A DNA stretch of 64,000 bases from Tepidiforma sp. (GTDB taxonomy: Bacteria; Chloroflexota; Dehalococcoidia; Tepidiformales; Tepidiformaceae): the NCBI GenBank assembly GCA_026003935.1, contig BPIE01000001.1, forward strand, positions 1,116,001-1,180,000. Direction: 5' to 3'. Position 1 is the stretch's first letter. Each line of letters opens with the position of its first letter. This document shows, piece by piece, positions 1-9,656 of the stretch. The position numbers and the translations under genes were made by a program. Below the pieces are notes generated by a model. It saw nothing but the letters and a program-made list of their open reading frames with translations. It had not been told where the DNA came from and did no database searches.

Positions 1-360
1 CCCCTGACGGACGTGGGCTATACGCTGGGGTACTGGGGGCAGGTGGGGGATTCGGAGGAGTATCTCGCGGCGCGGGCGGCCTCGGCGGTGACGGCGAAAC
101 CGGGGTTCCACACGCGGCAGGAGCTCATCGAGCTGTATGCGCGGCTGAGCGGCCGGGATGTCTCGGCCATCGAGTGGTACGAGATTTTTGCGGCCTACAA
201 GCTGGCCGTGATCGTGGAGGGCATCCACGCGCGCTATCTCAAGGGGGAGACCGTCGGCGAGGGGTTCGAGGGGATGGGGAAGCGGGCGGAGATGCTGGTG
301 GAAGAGGCGCTGGCGATGGCGGACCGTGCCGCGGACCCGCGGCTGCGGGGCGAGGCCTGA
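1..360 (+). CDS. Phosphotransferase family protein (APH/ACAD10-like), C-terminal part
   Basis: The reading frame is open from base 1, so the gene begins outside the window and only about 119 codons are seen. The visible part starts PLTDVGYTLGYW, like the segment after the catalytic loop in aminoglycoside-phosphotransferase-fold proteins. It ends with the helix KLAVIVEGIHARYLKG, typical of the APH family members found next to acyl-CoA dehydrogenases. In that family the proteins are thought to phosphorylate hydroxylated acyl-CoA or related small molecules. The acyl-CoA dehydrogenase and CoA transferase that follow fit such a role. The kinase motifs themselves are not in the window. Confidence 0.7.
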   Translation, partial: PLTDVGYTLGYWGQVGDSEEYLAARAASAVTAKPGFHTRQELIELYARLSGRDVSAIEWYEIFAAYKLAVIVEGIHARYLKGETVGEGFEGMGKRAEMLVEEALAMADRAADPRLRGEA

Positions 361-425
361 GGCCGGTGGCGGGGGCGCTGCGGCGGGAGTAGAGTGCGCC
401 CCAAACGCGGCGAGGTGGGCCTGCC

Positions 426-1566
426 ATGGAGTTCCGGTTTTCGCCGGAGGACGAGGCGTTCCGGCAGGAGGTTCGCGCGTTCATCCGGGAGGAGTGGCCG
501 AAGGCGCGTGAGGGCGCGTCGTTTACGAAGAAACTGGCGGCGAAGGGCTGGCTGACGATGTCGTGGCCGCCGGAATACGGCGGGCAGGGGGCGCCGCACA
601 TGCGCCAGCTCGTGTACAACGAGGAGATGGCGTACCACCGCGCGCCGGGCCAGACGATGGGCGCGGACCGGGTGGGGCCGACGCTCATCCTGTTCGGGAC
701 GGAGGAGCAGAAGGCGCGCTTTTTGCCGGCCATCGTGCGGGACGAGATTACGTGGTGCCAGGGCTTCAGCGAGCCCGGCTCGGGCTCGGACCTCGCCTCG
801 CTGCAGACGCGGGCGGTGCGCGACGGCGATAGCTGGGTGATCAACGGGCAGAAAATCTGGACTTCGAATGCACAGCGGGCCGATTACATGATCCTGCTGG
901 CGCGGACGGACCCGGACGCGCCGAAGCACCGGGGCATCACGTACTTTCTTGTCGACATGAAGCTGCCGGGTATCACGGTGCGGCCGCTGGTGCAGATGAC
1001 GGGGCAGGCGGGGTTCAACGAGGTCTTTTTCGACGACGTGCGGGTGCCGGCTGACATGGTGGTGGGGGAGGTGAACCGGGGCTGGTATGTCTCGACGGCA
1101 ACACTGGACTTCGAGCGGTCGGGCATCGGGCGGGTCATTGGGGGGCTGCGCACCTTCGAGGAGGTCGTCGCGTACGCGAAGTCGACGCCCGCCCGCGATG
1201 GGCGAGAGCGGCACGCTCTACGGCCAGCCGGGGGTGCGGGAGGCGCTGGCGGACATCGCCATCGGGTTTGCGGTGGGGCGGCTGATGTCGTACCGGGTGG
1301 CGTGGATGCAGAGCCGCGGGCTGGTGCCGAACTATGAAGCTTCGATGGCGAAGACGTTTGGCACGGAGCTGCACCAGCGGATGGCGCGGACGGCCTATAC
1401 GGCGCTTGGCCTGCGCGGGCAGGTGATGGAGGGGCAGTGGGCGCCGCTTGGAGGGCAGGTGCCGATGGCCGTGCTGCAGAGCGTGTCGCTGACGATTGCG
1501 GCGGGCACGTCGGAGATCAACCGGAATATCATCGCGACGCGCGGCCTTGGACTGCCGCGCGGCTAG
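426..1566 (+). pseudogene. Acyl-CoA dehydrogenase, one frameshift
   Basis: A flavoenzyme of the acyl-CoA dehydrogenase family, which oxidises an acyl-CoA to the 2-enoyl-CoA. The N-terminal and middle parts (from ATG 426, behind gaggtggg) contain WCQGFSEPGSGSDLAS near residue 110, a family signature. The C-terminal FAD-binding part, with AAGTSEINRNIIATRG, lies in another frame ending at 1566. The break falls in the C/G-rich run near 1186-1200. Joined, the two parts give about 380 residues, the usual family length, so nothing but the frame is lost. Either a one-base sequencing error or a recent pseudogene. It is related to the intact copy at 8232. Confidence 0.85.
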
Positions 1567-1592
1567 ACGGAACCGGGGGCAGACTGCGAAGC

Positions 1593-2897
1593 ATGGACGA
1601 CATCCGCGGGGTGTTCGAAGGCGTCCGGGTGCTCGACCTGAGCGAGTATATCGCGGGGCCGCTGGCGGGGGAGATGCTTGCGGACCTCGGGGCGGACGTG
1701 ATCAAGGTGGAGCCCCCGCTCGGGGACTTCTGGCGGCACACGGCGCCGGTGGCGCCGGGCGAGAGCCGCGGCTTCATGGGCGTCAACAAAGGGAAGCGCA
1801 GCATTTCGATCGACCTGAAGCGGGACGAGGGGCGGGAGCTGTTCCACCGGCTGGCGAAGACGGCGGACATCCTGCTGGCGAACTACCGGCCGGGGGTGGC
1901 AGAGCGGCTGGGGGTGGACTACGCGACGCTTTCGGCCATCAATCCGCGGCTGATCTACTGCCAGAACACCGCCTTCGGGAGCGCGGGGCCGTACCGGGAC
2001 CGGCCGGGGTTCGACCTCGTTTCGCAGGCGATGACGGGCATCATGGCGTTCGAGGGGGCAGGGGGGCTGCCGCACCCGATCATCACGACCTCGCCAACGG
2101 ACCTCGCGGCGGGGATGTTCCTTGCCTACGGGGCGGCGGCAGCCCTGTATCACCGCGAGCGGACGGGACGGGGACAGTTCATCGAGACGAGCCTGTTCGC
2201 GGCGGGCATCGCGGTGCAGTATCGGCCGATGTTCTCGATCGAGCGGCTCGACCGCGAGCAGCGGGAGCAGGTGCTGGAGGCGATCGCGCGGGCGCGGGAG
2301 GAGGGCCGGCGGGTAGAGGACGCGCTGCGGGAGGTGCCGACCCGGCACGAGACAGGGCGCCGCAACAACCCGTACTACAAGGTGTATGAGACGAAGGATT
2401 CGTACATCGCGCTCGCGTGCCTGAACAACCGGCTGCGGCGGGCGGCGGTTCGCGTGCTCGGCGTAGAGGACCCGCGGGTGGAGGGCGATGAGTTCGATAC
2501 GGAGGCGCTGACCCCGGAGGAGAACCTCGTCCTGAACGAACTGATCGCGGCGATTTTCAGCACGAAGAGCACGGACGAGTGGGTGGCGGCGTTCGACGCG
2601 GCGGGGGTGCCGTGCGGGCCGGTCCGGTACACGGCGGAGCTGTTCGACGACCCGCAGGTGGCGGCGATGGAGCTGCTGCGGACGTTCGACCATGCGGTGC
2701 TGGGGCCGGTGGTGATGGCGAACAGCCCGCTCCGGATGAGCGGGGGCGAAACGGGCACGCGGCGGCCTTCGCCGGCGCTGGGGCAGCACACCCGGGAGGT
2801 GTTGGAGGAGCTGGGGCTGCCGCCGGAGGAGATTGAGCGGCTCATCGCGGGGAAGGTCGTGCGGGCGTGGGAGCCGCCGGCCGCGCGGCGGGACTAG
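1593..2897 (+). CDS. CaiB/BaiF family CoA-transferase
   Basis: Class III CoA-transferase, 434 residues, which moves CoA between carboxylic acids through an aspartyl-CoA intermediate. The start [23 protein letters not shown] and the motif [13 protein letters not shown] are characteristic. Asp141 in that motif is the expected catalytic nucleophile. The N-terminal [13 protein letters not shown] segment forms the CoA-binding fold. It lies 26 nt behind the acyl-CoA dehydrogenase and the phosphotransferase, suggesting a small operon that activates and oxidises an unusual acyl substrate. The substrate cannot be read from the sequence. Confidence 0.9.
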   Translation: MDDIRGVFEGVRVLDLSEYIAGPLAGEMLADLGADVIKVEPPLGDFWRHTAPVAPGESRGFMGVNKGKRSISIDLKRDEGRELFHRLAKTADILLANYRPGVAERLGVDYATLSAINPRLIYCQNTAFGSAGPYRDRPGFDLVSQAMTGIMAFEGAGGLPHPIITTSPTDLAAGMFLAYGAAAALYHRERTGRGQFIETSLFAAGIAVQYRPMFSIERLDREQREQVLEAIARAREEGRRVEDALREVPTRHETGRRNNPYYKVYETKDSYIALACLNNRLRRAAVRVLGVEDPRVEGDEFDTEALTPEENLVLNELIAAIFSTKSTDEWVAAFDAAGVPCGPVRYTAELFDDPQVAAMELLRTFDHAVLGPVVMANSPLRMSGGETGTRRPSPALGQHTREVLEELGLPPEEIERLIAGKVVRAWEPPAARRD

Positions 2898-3427
2898 CGC
2901 ACGTCGAGCAGTTCGACTTCGAAGACGAGGTCGGTGTCGGGCGGGATGGGCCCCTGCCCGCGGCTGCCGTAGGCGAGGTTGGAGGGGATGTAGAGGAGGC
3001 GCTTGCCGCCGACCTTCATGGTGGCGAGCCCCTCGTCCCAGCCGCGGATGACCTGCCCGACGCCAAGGACGAAGGTGAACGGCTGGCCGCGGTCGAGGGA
3101 GCTGTCGAACGTGCGGCCATCGGTGAAGTAGCCGGTGTAGTGGACGGTGACGCGCTGGCCGGGCTGGGGCGACGCGCCGGTGCCGACGACGATGTCTTCG
3201 TAGCGGAGCCCGGACGGGGTGATGGTGGGGTTCGAGAGCGTGATGGGGCCCGCCGTCGTGGTCGCGGCGGGCGTGCGGGTGCCCTGCGCGCCGGGGGGTG
3301 CGGTCGCGGAGGCCGCGGCAGCGGTGCTGGTCGGCGGGGGCTCGGGGTCGTCGTCGCCGCCGCAGGCAGGGGCCGCGGCGAGGATGACGGCGGCAGCAGC
3401 GGAGAGGAGCAGGCGGTGTCGCTTCAT
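2894..3427 (-). CDS. FKBP-type peptidyl-prolyl isomerase lipoprotein
   Basis: 177 residues. An N-terminal signal ends in the lipobox AAPAC near residue 22, followed by an acidic/Thr-Ala-rich linker and one FKBP domain (about residues 70-177). The domain holds [27 protein letters not shown] and the final VFEVELLDV strand. It should catalyse cis-trans isomerisation of prolyl bonds on the outer face of the membrane and help extracytoplasmic folding. Its ATG overlaps the stop of the upstream gene (ATGA at 3424-3427), so the two are probably translated together. It overlaps the CoA-transferase end by 4 bp, tail to tail. Confidence 0.9.
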   Translation of the reverse strand: MKRHRLLLSAAAAVILAAAPACGGDDDPEPPPTSTAAAASATAPPGAQGTRTPAATTTAGPITLSNPTITPSGLRYEDIVVGTGASPQPGQRVTVHYTGYFTDGRTFDSSLDRGQPFTFVLGVGQVIRGWDEGLATMKVGGKRLLYIPSNLAYGSRGQGPIPPDTDLVFEVELLDVR

Positions 3428-3903
3428 GAGGCGAGGGTATCGGCGGCTGCGCTAAGGGATAAGCGGGGCTCGGGGACCGGGAGACAGAACGGGTAAAGGA
3501 CGGGGAGGACGCGGGAAAGCTCGCTGGCGACGGTCTCTGCGAGCTGGCGCGTGAGGGTTTCGAAAGGGAAGGTGCGGTGGAGGCGCCGCCAGGACGCGGT
3601 CCAGGCTTCGAGCTCCCAGGCGGGGCCGAGGGCTGCCATGAGGGGTGCTGCGTGGGCGGCGACGAGGGCGGCCCGGGCATCGTTCGCCTCGGGGGCGCCT
3701 TCGAAGTGGAGGCCGAGCTCGACGATGCCGCGGGCCGGCTGGGGCTGGAGCTCGACGTGGAAGGCTGGCTCCCCCCAGGAGAGCTGGAGAATGGTCCACA
3801 TGACCCGGCGGGAGGGCTGGGGGATGCCCGGGGGGAGGGCGCGCATCGCGAGCTCTTCGGTGAGGAAGAGGAATTCGCGGGCCTTGAGCAGTTCGCGCGG
3901 CAC
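3424..3903 (-). CDS. Uncharacterised protein upstream of FKBP
   Basis: About 159 residues from a GTG at 3903, beginning [17 protein letters not shown]. An ATG at 3960 in the same frame is possible, but it would run through the promoter of the divergent pyruvate kinase gene, so the GTG is preferred. No signal peptide, membrane segment or familiar motif is seen. The sequence is rich in Trp, Pro and Leu and looks like a small soluble globular protein. Its only context is translational coupling to the FKBP lipoprotein. Function unknown. Confidence 0.6.
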   Translation of the reverse strand: MPRELLKAREFLFLTEELAMRALPPGIPQPSRRVMWTILQLSWGEPAFHVELQPQPARGIVELGLHFEGAPEANDARAALVAAHAAPLMAALGPAWELEAWTASWRRLHRTFPFETLTRQLAETVASELSRVLPVLYPFCLPVPEPRLSLSAAADTLAS

Positions 3904-3945
3904 GGGCGCAGTGTACCGTTCACCGGGGCATGCGGGCGGGGTTGG

Positions 3946-3951
3946 TATAGT
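3946..3951 (+). promoter_or_regulatory. -10 element for pyk (leaderless geometry)
   Basis: TATAGT followed by 7 nt and the pyk ATG at 3959. No ribosome binding site intervenes, so transcription would begin at the start codon. Confidence 0.6.
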
Positions 3952-3958
3952 CGAAAGC

Positions 3959-5404
3959 ATGGCGGGCATCCGGCGGACGAAAATCGTGGCCACGCTCGGC
4001 CCGGCGTCGCTCGCGCGGGAGACGCTGGCGGCGATGGTGCGGGCAGGGATGGACGTGGCCCGGCTCAACACGAGCCACGGGACGCTGGAGGGGCACCGCG
4101 AAGCTGTCCGGCTCGTGCGTGAGGTTGCGAAGGCGGAGGGGCGGCCGGTGGCGGTGCTGCTCGACCTCGCGGGGCCGAAGATTCGCACGGGGGAGACGGC
4201 GTACGGGCGGGCGCTCGAGCTTCGGCAGGGGGCGCTGGTCCGGGTGACGGCGGAGCCGGTGGCCGGGACGGAGGAGCGGTTCACCATCGGCTACCCGAGG
4301 CTGGCGGAGGACGTTGCGCCGGGCGAGCGGATCCTGCTCGACGACGGGCGGGTGGAGCTGCGGGTGGTGCGCCGGGAGGGGAGCGACCTCGTCTGCGAGG
4401 TGGTCACGGGTGGGCTGCTCACGGCGCGCAGGGGAGTGCACTTCCCGGAGACGGCGCTGACGGCGCCGGCGCTGACGGACCGGGACCGGGAGGCGCTGGC
4501 GATGGCGGTAGCCGAGTGCGTGGACTATGTGGCGTTGAGTTTCGTGCAGGACGCGAGCGACCTCGCGGCGGCGCGGGCAGCTATCACGGCGCTCGGGGGC
4601 GACATCCCGGTCGTGGCGAAAATTGAGCGGAAGCAGGCGGTGGCGAACCTCGACGCGATCGTGGCGGAGGCCGACGGGGTGATGGTGGCGCGGGGCGACC
4701 TTGGCGTGGAGCTGCCACCGGAGGAGGTGCCGGTCTGGCAGCGGCGGATCATCGCGGCGGCGGCGCGGGAGATGGTGCCGGTGATTACGGCGACGCAAAT
4801 GCTGGAGTCGATGGTCGATGCACCGCGGCCGACGCGAGCCGAGGCCTCGGACGTGGCGAATGCGGCGTGGGACTACTCGGACGCGGTGATGCTGAGCGGC
4901 GAGACGGCGGTGGGAAAGTACCCGGTGGAAGCGGTGGCGATGATGGACCGGATCATCCGGAGGGCGGAAGCGGTGATGGGCCCGGCGCCGGAAGCACGCA
5001 GCACCGACGAGCAGGACGACCATTCGTATGTGGTTGCGCTGGCGGCGCGCCGGATTGTGGAGTCGGACCCGAACATGCGGGGCATCGCCTGCTTCACGCG
5101 GAGCGGCTATTCGGCGCTCCTGATGAGCAAGGTCCACCCGGATGCGCCGATTTTTGGGGTCACGCACGCGGAGACGGTGTACCGGCGGCTGGCGCTCGCG
5201 CGCGGCGTGGTGCCGGTGATGAGTGCCGCGGTGCTGACGACGGATGAGCTGCTGCGGGCGCTCGACCGGGCGCTGCTGGACGGCGGGCACGTGGAGGAGG
5301 GCGATGAGGTGGTGGTGGTGGCGAGCCTGCCGGTGCGGGCGCAGGGCACGACGAATTTCCTGAAGCTGCACCGCGTGGGGGATGCCGCGACGTACGACTG
5401 GTAA
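3959..5404 (+). CDS. pyk: Pyruvate kinase
   Basis: 481 residues. It converts phosphoenolpyruvate and ADP to pyruvate and ATP, the last step of glycolysis, in the cytoplasm. The start MAGIRRTKIVATLGPAS is the usual N-terminus. The barrel carries LDLAGPKIRTG, VAKIERKQAV (catalytic Lys and Glu metal ligand), VARGDLGVELP and ITATQMLESM. The C-terminal domain from about residue 350 includes SGETAVGKYP and the effector region. Length is normal for a bacterial enzyme. The start is fixed by the -10 element 7 nt upstream. It stands alone, divergent from the FKBP pair. Confidence 0.96.
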   Translation: MAGIRRTKIVATLGPASLARETLAAMVRAGMDVARLNTSHGTLEGHREAVRLVREVAKAEGRPVAVLLDLAGPKIRTGETAYGRALELRQGALVRVTAEPVAGTEERFTIGYPRLAEDVAPGERILLDDGRVELRVVRREGSDLVCEVVTGGLLTARRGVHFPETALTAPALTDRDREALAMAVAECVDYVALSFVQDASDLAAARAAITALGGDIPVVAKIERKQAVANLDAIVAEADGVMVARGDLGVELPPEEVPVWQRRIIAAAAREMVPVITATQMLESMVDAPRPTRAEASDVANAAWDYSDAVMLSGETAVGKYPVEAVAMMDRIIRRAEAVMGPAPEARSTDEQDDHSYVVALAARRIVESDPNMRGIACFTRSGYSALLMSKVHPDAPIFGVTHAETVYRRLALARGVVPVMSAAVLTTDELLRALDRALLDGGHVEEGDEVVVVASLPVRAQGTTNFLKLHRVGDAATYDW

Positions 5405-5419
5405 GGGAGGGCGGCGCGC

Positions 5420-6169
5420 TCAGGCCGCGAGCGAATCGGGGCGGGGCTCTTCGCGGCGGCGGAGGGGACGCGTTTCTTCGAGGTCGCGCAGGACGTCGGT
5501 GGCGTAGAGGGCTTCGAGGTCGTACTGGAGGACGCGCGCGGTGATGGGGACGTCGAAGACGTTGTGGCCATCGGAGACTGAGACGGTGCCAGGCACGCGC
5601 TTGAGGTAGATGAAGGACTGCTCGAGGGTGCACTCGACGAGCATGACGCAGAACCGTGCGCCGCCGAGGTGGGCGAGGAAGTCGGAGGAGCGAGTCAGCC
5701 GCTTGAGGACATCGGCGAGGGCGTTGAGGGCGCGGTTGGCGAAATCCTCGCCGCGGCGCTCGCGGATGTCGTTGATGTTTTCGATGGAGAGCTGGACCAG
5801 GACGAAGGGCTGCTGGAGGGCGCGGGCGCGGGGCATTTCCCGGCGGAGCTCGGCGAGGACGTAGTTGCGGTTGGGGAGGTTGTGGAATTCGGAGAGGTAG
5901 GCTGCGCCCTGGAGGCGGGCCGCGACGCGGTGCCAGTGCCGCTTCTGGACGACGCGCATGAAGATGGCGTGGGCGAGGAAGAGGCCGAAGAGCGCGGCGA
6001 GGCCCACGGTGACGATGAGGTTCGCGGTGGTGGGGTTGTGGAGGTACTGCCCGACCTGGACGGCGAGGACGATGCCCCAGCCGGCGAGGACGGCGAGACG
6101 GAGCAGGTGGCGCTGGGGGGCGCCGGGCTCGTCGTCAGGGTTCGCGGGCACCGTCGGGGCGGAATTCAT
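5420..6169 (-). CDS. Membrane protein with degenerate GGDEF domain
   Basis: 249 residues. Two hydrophobic segments (about 23-45 and 52-72) are followed by a GGDEF-like domain with LPNRNYVLAELRRE. The signature is GGARF instead of GG(D/E)EF, so the metal-binding and catalytic acidic residues are missing and diguanylate cyclase activity is unlikely. It could act as a c-di-GMP or partner-binding scaffold. The ATG has an upstream gagga. It is the last of three leftward genes with the HDOD and PAS-GGDEF proteins, which suggests one signalling unit. Confidence 0.75.
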   Translation of the reverse strand: MNSAPTVPANPDDEPGAPQRHLLRLAVLAGWGIVLAVQVGQYLHNPTTANLIVTVGLAALFGLFLAHAIFMRVVQKRHWHRVAARLQGAAYLSEFHNLPNRNYVLAELRREMPRARALQQPFVLVQLSIENINDIRERRGEDFANRALNALADVLKRLTRSSDFLAHLGGARFCVMLVECTLEQSFIYLKRVPGTVSVSDGHNVFDVPITARVLQYDLEALYATDVLRDLEETRPLRRREEPRPDSLAA

Positions 6170-6212
6170 ACGCGGTCCTCACGTAATGATTCGACCGGGA
6201 AGGCGGGCTTCA

Positions 6213-7166
6213 TCAGGCTGCCGGGGTCTCTTCGGCGGGTTCGGGCTCGCCGTGGTGGGGGCGGTACCAGCGCGGGGCGCGGGAGGTGACGTGGGTGAGG
6301 AAGGCGCGGGCCTTTTCTTCGAGGGTGGCGAGACCCCCGTGGACCTTGCCGATGGCGAGGTCGCAGGCCGGGGGCACGGCAGCCGCCGGGCGGCGCTCGG
6401 GCTCGAGGGTGTAGTCGAAGCCGGCGGCGAGCCCTTCGCGGTTCGCGATGAGGTTGGCGGCTGCGACGAGGTCGCTCATCGATTCGAGGGCGGCGACGGG
6501 CTGGTGGTGGGCCTGGATGGCGGCGACGAGCGGTTCGGGGAACTTCCAGCGGGCGGCAAGGCGGGAGCCGACGAGCTCGTGGCCGAAGCCGAACACGGCG
6601 AACTCGGCGTCGCGGTACTTCATGCCCTCGGTCTCGACGAGGTCGATGACTTCGGCGAAGGCGGCGGGCTCGGCGAGCATCATGGCGAGCTTGCCGATGT
6701 CGTGGAGGACGCCGGCAGTGAAGGCGTCTTCGGGGCGGGCCGCGCGTGATTCGCGGGCGAGAACCTCGGCGATGATGCCGACTGTGACGCTGTGGGCCCA
6801 GAAGAGGTCCTGGTCGAAGCGGGTGCCTTCGACATGCGGGATGCGGAGGGCATCGATGATGGCGGTAGAGATGGCCACGGAGCGGACGGTGCGCATGCCG
6901 AGGAGGATGACGGCTTCGCGGACGTTGGAGATGCGGCGGGCGTAGCCGTAGTAGGCGGAGTTGGAGAGCTTGAGGAGGCGGGCGGTGAGGGCCTGGTCGG
7001 AGCTGATGACCGTCGCGAGGTCCATGGCGGCGGAGCGTTCGTCTTCGGCGAGCTGGATGGCCTTGGTGGCGACAGCCTTGAGGGGGGCCAGTTCAGTCGT
7101 GGACTGGACGATGGTGCGGAGGCGGTTGCGGAAGAAGGGTGATTCCGCGGTGGGGTCGGCGGTCAT
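6213..7166 (-). CDS. HDOD domain protein
   Basis: 317 residues with an HDOD domain over about residues 15-225. Landmarks are LLKLSNSAYYG, the segment VREAVILLGMRTVRSVA, and the HD-like remnant AGVLHDIGKLAMML. HDOD proteins are signalling relatives of HD-GYP phosphodiesterases and usually lack catalysis. They commonly regulate chemotaxis, stress or c-di-GMP outputs. The C-terminal 60 residues are Pro/Glu/Arg rich. The start overlaps the stop of the PAS-GGDEF gene (ATGA, 7163-7166), so the pair is translationally coupled. Confidence 0.9.
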   Translation of the reverse strand: MTADPTAESPFFRNRLRTIVQSTTELAPLKAVATKAIQLAEDERSAAMDLATVISSDQALTARLLKLSNSAYYGYARRISNVREAVILLGMRTVRSVAISTAIIDALRIPHVEGTRFDQDLFWAHSVTVGIIAEVLARESRAARPEDAFTAGVLHDIGKLAMMLAEPAAFAEVIDLVETEGMKYRDAEFAVFGFGHELVGSRLAARWKFPEPLVAAIQAHHQPVAALESMSDLVAAANLIANREGLAAGFDYTLEPERRPAAAVPPACDLAIGKVHGGLATLEEKARAFLTHVTSRAPRWYRPHHGEPEPAEETPAA

Positions 7167-8152
7167 GCGGCGCTCCTGTGGTGACTGTCGTCGGCGACGA
7201 CCCGGTTGCGGCCGTTGCGCTTGGCGTCGTAGAGCCGTTCATCGGCCAGGCGCACGGCCTCTTCGAGGTTTTCGGCAGAATCGGGGATAGAGGAGACCCC
7301 GGCGCTCACCGTGACGGAGATGGTGAGGGTTTCGTCGATGCGGACGGGGCTGGCCTGGGTGGCCTGGCGGATGCGCTCGGCGAAGCTGGCAGTATCGGCG
7401 AGGGTGGCGCCGGGGAGGAAGGCGACGAATTCCTCGCCGCCGAAGCGGGCGACGATGTCGCCGTGGCGGGCCTGCTGGCGGAGGATGGTCCCGAACTTTT
7501 CCAGCACGGCGTCGCCGGCGAGATGGCCGTAGGAGTCGTTGACGGCTTTGAAGCGGTCGAGGTCGAAGATGGCGATGCCGAGACGGGCTTCGCCGACGGG
7601 GAAGGCGAGGAGGATGTTTTCGGCGGCTTCGAAGGCGGCGGCCCGGTTGAGGAGGCGGGTGAGGGGGTCGTGGCGGGCGAGGTGGTCGAGGCGGGCGACG
7701 AGGCTCGTGAGCTGCGCGTTGTTGCGCCGGAGGGCATCCTCGATTTGGCGGACCGCGGAGTGGTCGCGGATGTAGAAGACGGTGGCGAGGGCTTCGCCGG
7801 TGCGGTCGGCGACGCGGGCGGCGGAGACGGAGGCGGTGAAGGGTGGTGCGTCCTTGCGGCGGCCGCTGAGCTCGAGCCCGCTGACGAACCCGTGGGTGGC
7901 GAGCGTGCGGAGGAGCTGGCGGCGGGCTTCGCGGCCGGGGAAGAGGAAGCCGATGCGGCGGCCGAGCACTTCGATGGGAGCGAAGCCGAAGAGAGCTTCG
8001 GATGCGCCCGTATAGAGAGCGATGCGGTCGCCGGGGGAGGTGACGATGACGGCATCGGGGCAGGCCACGAGCAGAAGCTGGAGGAGGTCCGGGTCGGAGA
8101 GGACCGCAAGGAAATCCGTCCGGCGGGCGGGCGCGGGGCTGGGGCGTGCCAT
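7163..8152 (-). CDS. PAS-GGDEF diguanylate cyclase
   Basis: About 329 residues. A PAS sensor domain (about 10-130, with CPDAVIVTSPGDRIALY and EVLGRRIGFLFPG) is followed by a GGDEF domain. The active signature RFGGEEF is intact. The I-site RHGD lies five residues before it, predicting product inhibition by c-di-GMP. Substrate residues FDLDRFKAVNDSYGH are present. It makes c-di-GMP from two GTP in the cytoplasm. The ATG at 8152 lies 5 nt from TATCTT. A GTG at 8170 would add six residues. It heads the three-gene leftward signalling operon. Confidence 0.9.
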   Translation of the reverse strand: MARPSPAPARRTDFLAVLSDPDLLQLLLVACPDAVIVTSPGDRIALYTGASEALFGFAPIEVLGRRIGFLFPGREARRQLLRTLATHGFVSGLELSGRRKDAPPFTASVSAARVADRTGEALATVFYIRDHSAVRQIEDALRRNNAQLTSLVARLDHLARHDPLTRLLNRAAAFEAAENILLAFPVGEARLGIAIFDLDRFKAVNDSYGHLAGDAVLEKFGTILRQQARHGDIVARFGGEEFVAFLPGATLADTASFAERIRQATQASPVRIDETLTISVTVSAGVSSIPDSAENLEEAVRLADERLYDAKRNGRNRVVADDSHHRSAA

Positions 8153-8182
8153 CGTCGAAGATATCGGCACTTTGGGGGTGAT

Positions 8183-8202
8183 CGTTCAGGCGGGAATGAA
8201 CG
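8183..8202. repeat. Inverted repeat in divergent promoter region
   Basis: CGTTCA, 8 nt, TGAACG, a perfect 6-bp inverted repeat. It sits between the divergent cyclase operon and the acyl-CoA dehydrogenase gene, where an operator might lie. No regulator is assigned. Confidence 0.35.
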
Positions 8203-8218
8203 GGAGGGCAGGTGCGGG

Positions 8219-8224
8219 TATGCT
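8219..8224 (+). promoter_or_regulatory. -10 element for acyl-CoA dehydrogenase (leaderless geometry)
   Basis: TATGCT, then 7 nt, then ATG 8232. No ribosome binding site lies between. Confidence 0.6.
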
Positions 8225-8231
8225 TCGGGTC

Positions 8232-9422
8232 ATGGATTTTCGCGATTCACCGGAAGAGGCGGCGTTCCGGGCCGAGGTGCGGGCCTGGATCGCCGAGAAC
8301 CTCCCTGAGGCGCTGCGGGGCGACGCCGGCGAGGGTGAATGGGGCCAGCTTTCGAGCGGACATGAACGCGACAAGGAGGCGCTGGCCGAGTGGCGGCGCC
8401 GGCTGCAGTCACGGGGATGGGTGGCGCCCGCGTGGCCGAAGAAGTACGGGGGCGCCGAGCTGCCCGTGATGCAGCAGTTCATCCTGAAGGAGGAGATGGC
8501 GCGAGCGCGGGCGCCGCGGTTCGGCGGTGTGGGCATCGGCTGGGTGGCGCCGACGCTGATGCAGTATGGCGAGGAGTGGATGAAGGAGCGGTTCATCGAG
8601 CCGATCCTCTCGGGCAAAGAGCGCTGGTGCCAGGGCTTTAGCGAGCCCGGTGCCGGCTCCGACCTCGCCAGCGTGCAAACGCGCGCGGTGCGCGACGGCG
8701 ACGACTACGTGGTCAACGGGCAAAAGATCTGGACGAGCGGGGCGCACATTGCCGACTGGATGATCCTGCTGGCGCGGACGGACCCTTCGGCACCGAAGCA
8801 CCGGGGGCTTTCGTACTTTCTCGTCGACATGAAGAGCCCGGGGATTTCGCTTTCGCCGATCATCAACATGGTCGGGAACAGCGGCTTCAACCAGGTATTT
8901 TTCGAGAACGTGCGGGTGCCGGCGCGGAACATGGTGGGGGAGGAGAACCGCGGCTGGTATGTGGCGGCAACGACGCTCGATTTCGAGCGGAGCCTCGTAG
9001 ACCTGTGCGTGGAGTACCGGGCCATCCTCGTGGAGGCGGTGGCCTGCGCGCGGGAGGAGGGGCTGACGAACCTGCGCTGGGCGCGGCATCGGCTGGCGGA
9101 CCTGTTCATTGAGGTGGAGGTGGCGCGGAACCTGAGCCTGCGGGTGGTTTCGATGCAGGCGCGGGGGACGCAGCCGAACTACGAGGCGAGCATCGTGAAG
9201 CTGTACGCGAGCGAGGTGGAGCAGCGGATGGCGGCCGCGCTCTACCGGATGGCGGGGATGCGGGCGCAGGTGACGTCGCGGGGGGGTTCGCGCTGGGAGC
9301 TGCTGATGGGGCGGATTGGGCGGTTCCAGCTGCACTCGGTGGCGGCGACGATTGGCGGAGGCACGAGCGAGGTGCAGCGGAACATCATCGCGACCCGCGG
9401 GCTCGGGCTGCCGCGGGGATAG
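8232..9422 (+). CDS. Acyl-CoA dehydrogenase
   Basis: 396 residues, intact. The N-terminal helical domain (MDFRDSPEEAAFRAEV) is followed by the flavin and substrate loop WCQGFSEPGAGSDLAS, the beta domain with VNGQKIWTSGAH, and the C-terminal helical domain ending GGGTSEVQRNIIATRG. It oxidises an acyl-CoA thioester using FAD and passes electrons to ETF. It resembles the frameshifted copy at 426-1566 closely in signatures but has about 16 more residues. The start is set by the leaderless -10. A DUF2277 gene and a TesB thioesterase follow on the same strand. Confidence 0.95.
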   Translation: MDFRDSPEEAAFRAEVRAWIAENLPEALRGDAGEGEWGQLSSGHERDKEALAEWRRRLQSRGWVAPAWPKKYGGAELPVMQQFILKEEMARARAPRFGGVGIGWVAPTLMQYGEEWMKERFIEPILSGKERWCQGFSEPGAGSDLASVQTRAVRDGDDYVVNGQKIWTSGAHIADWMILLARTDPSAPKHRGLSYFLVDMKSPGISLSPIINMVGNSGFNQVFFENVRVPARNMVGEENRGWYVAATTLDFERSLVDLCVEYRAILVEAVACAREEGLTNLRWARHRLADLFIEVEVARNLSLRVVSMQARGTQPNYEASIVKLYASEVEQRMAAALYRMAGMRAQVTSRGGSRWELLMGRIGRFQLHSVAATIGGGTSEVQRNIIATRGLGLPRG

Positions 9423-9431
9423 GGGGCGAAG

Positions 9432-9656
9432 ATGTGCCGGAGCATCAAGATGCTGCGGGGGCAGGAGCCGCCGGCGACCGATGAGGACGTGCGGGCGGCA
9501 GCGCTGCAGTTCGTGCGGAAGGTGAGCGGCTACCGGCAGCCTTCGCGGAAGAACGCTCCGGCGTTTGCAGCAGCGGTAGAGGAGGTGGCCGCGGCAGCGA
9601 GGCGGCTGCTTGCGGCCATCGAGGGGCGTGAAGACGGTTCGGGCGGGGCCCGGTAG
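9432..9656 (+). CDS. DUF2277 family protein
   Basis: 74 residues beginning MCRSIKMLRGQEPPATDEDV. The opening MCR-I-K-L and the EPPAT and ALQFVRKVSGYRQPS segments match the DUF2277 family of small soluble proteins of unknown function. It starts 9 nt after the acyl-CoA dehydrogenase with gggcgaag upstream of the ATG, so it is probably co-transcribed. Confidence 0.85.
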   Translation: MCRSIKMLRGQEPPATDEDVRAAALQFVRKVSGYRQPSRKNAPAFAAAVEEVAAAARRLLAAIEGREDGSGGAR

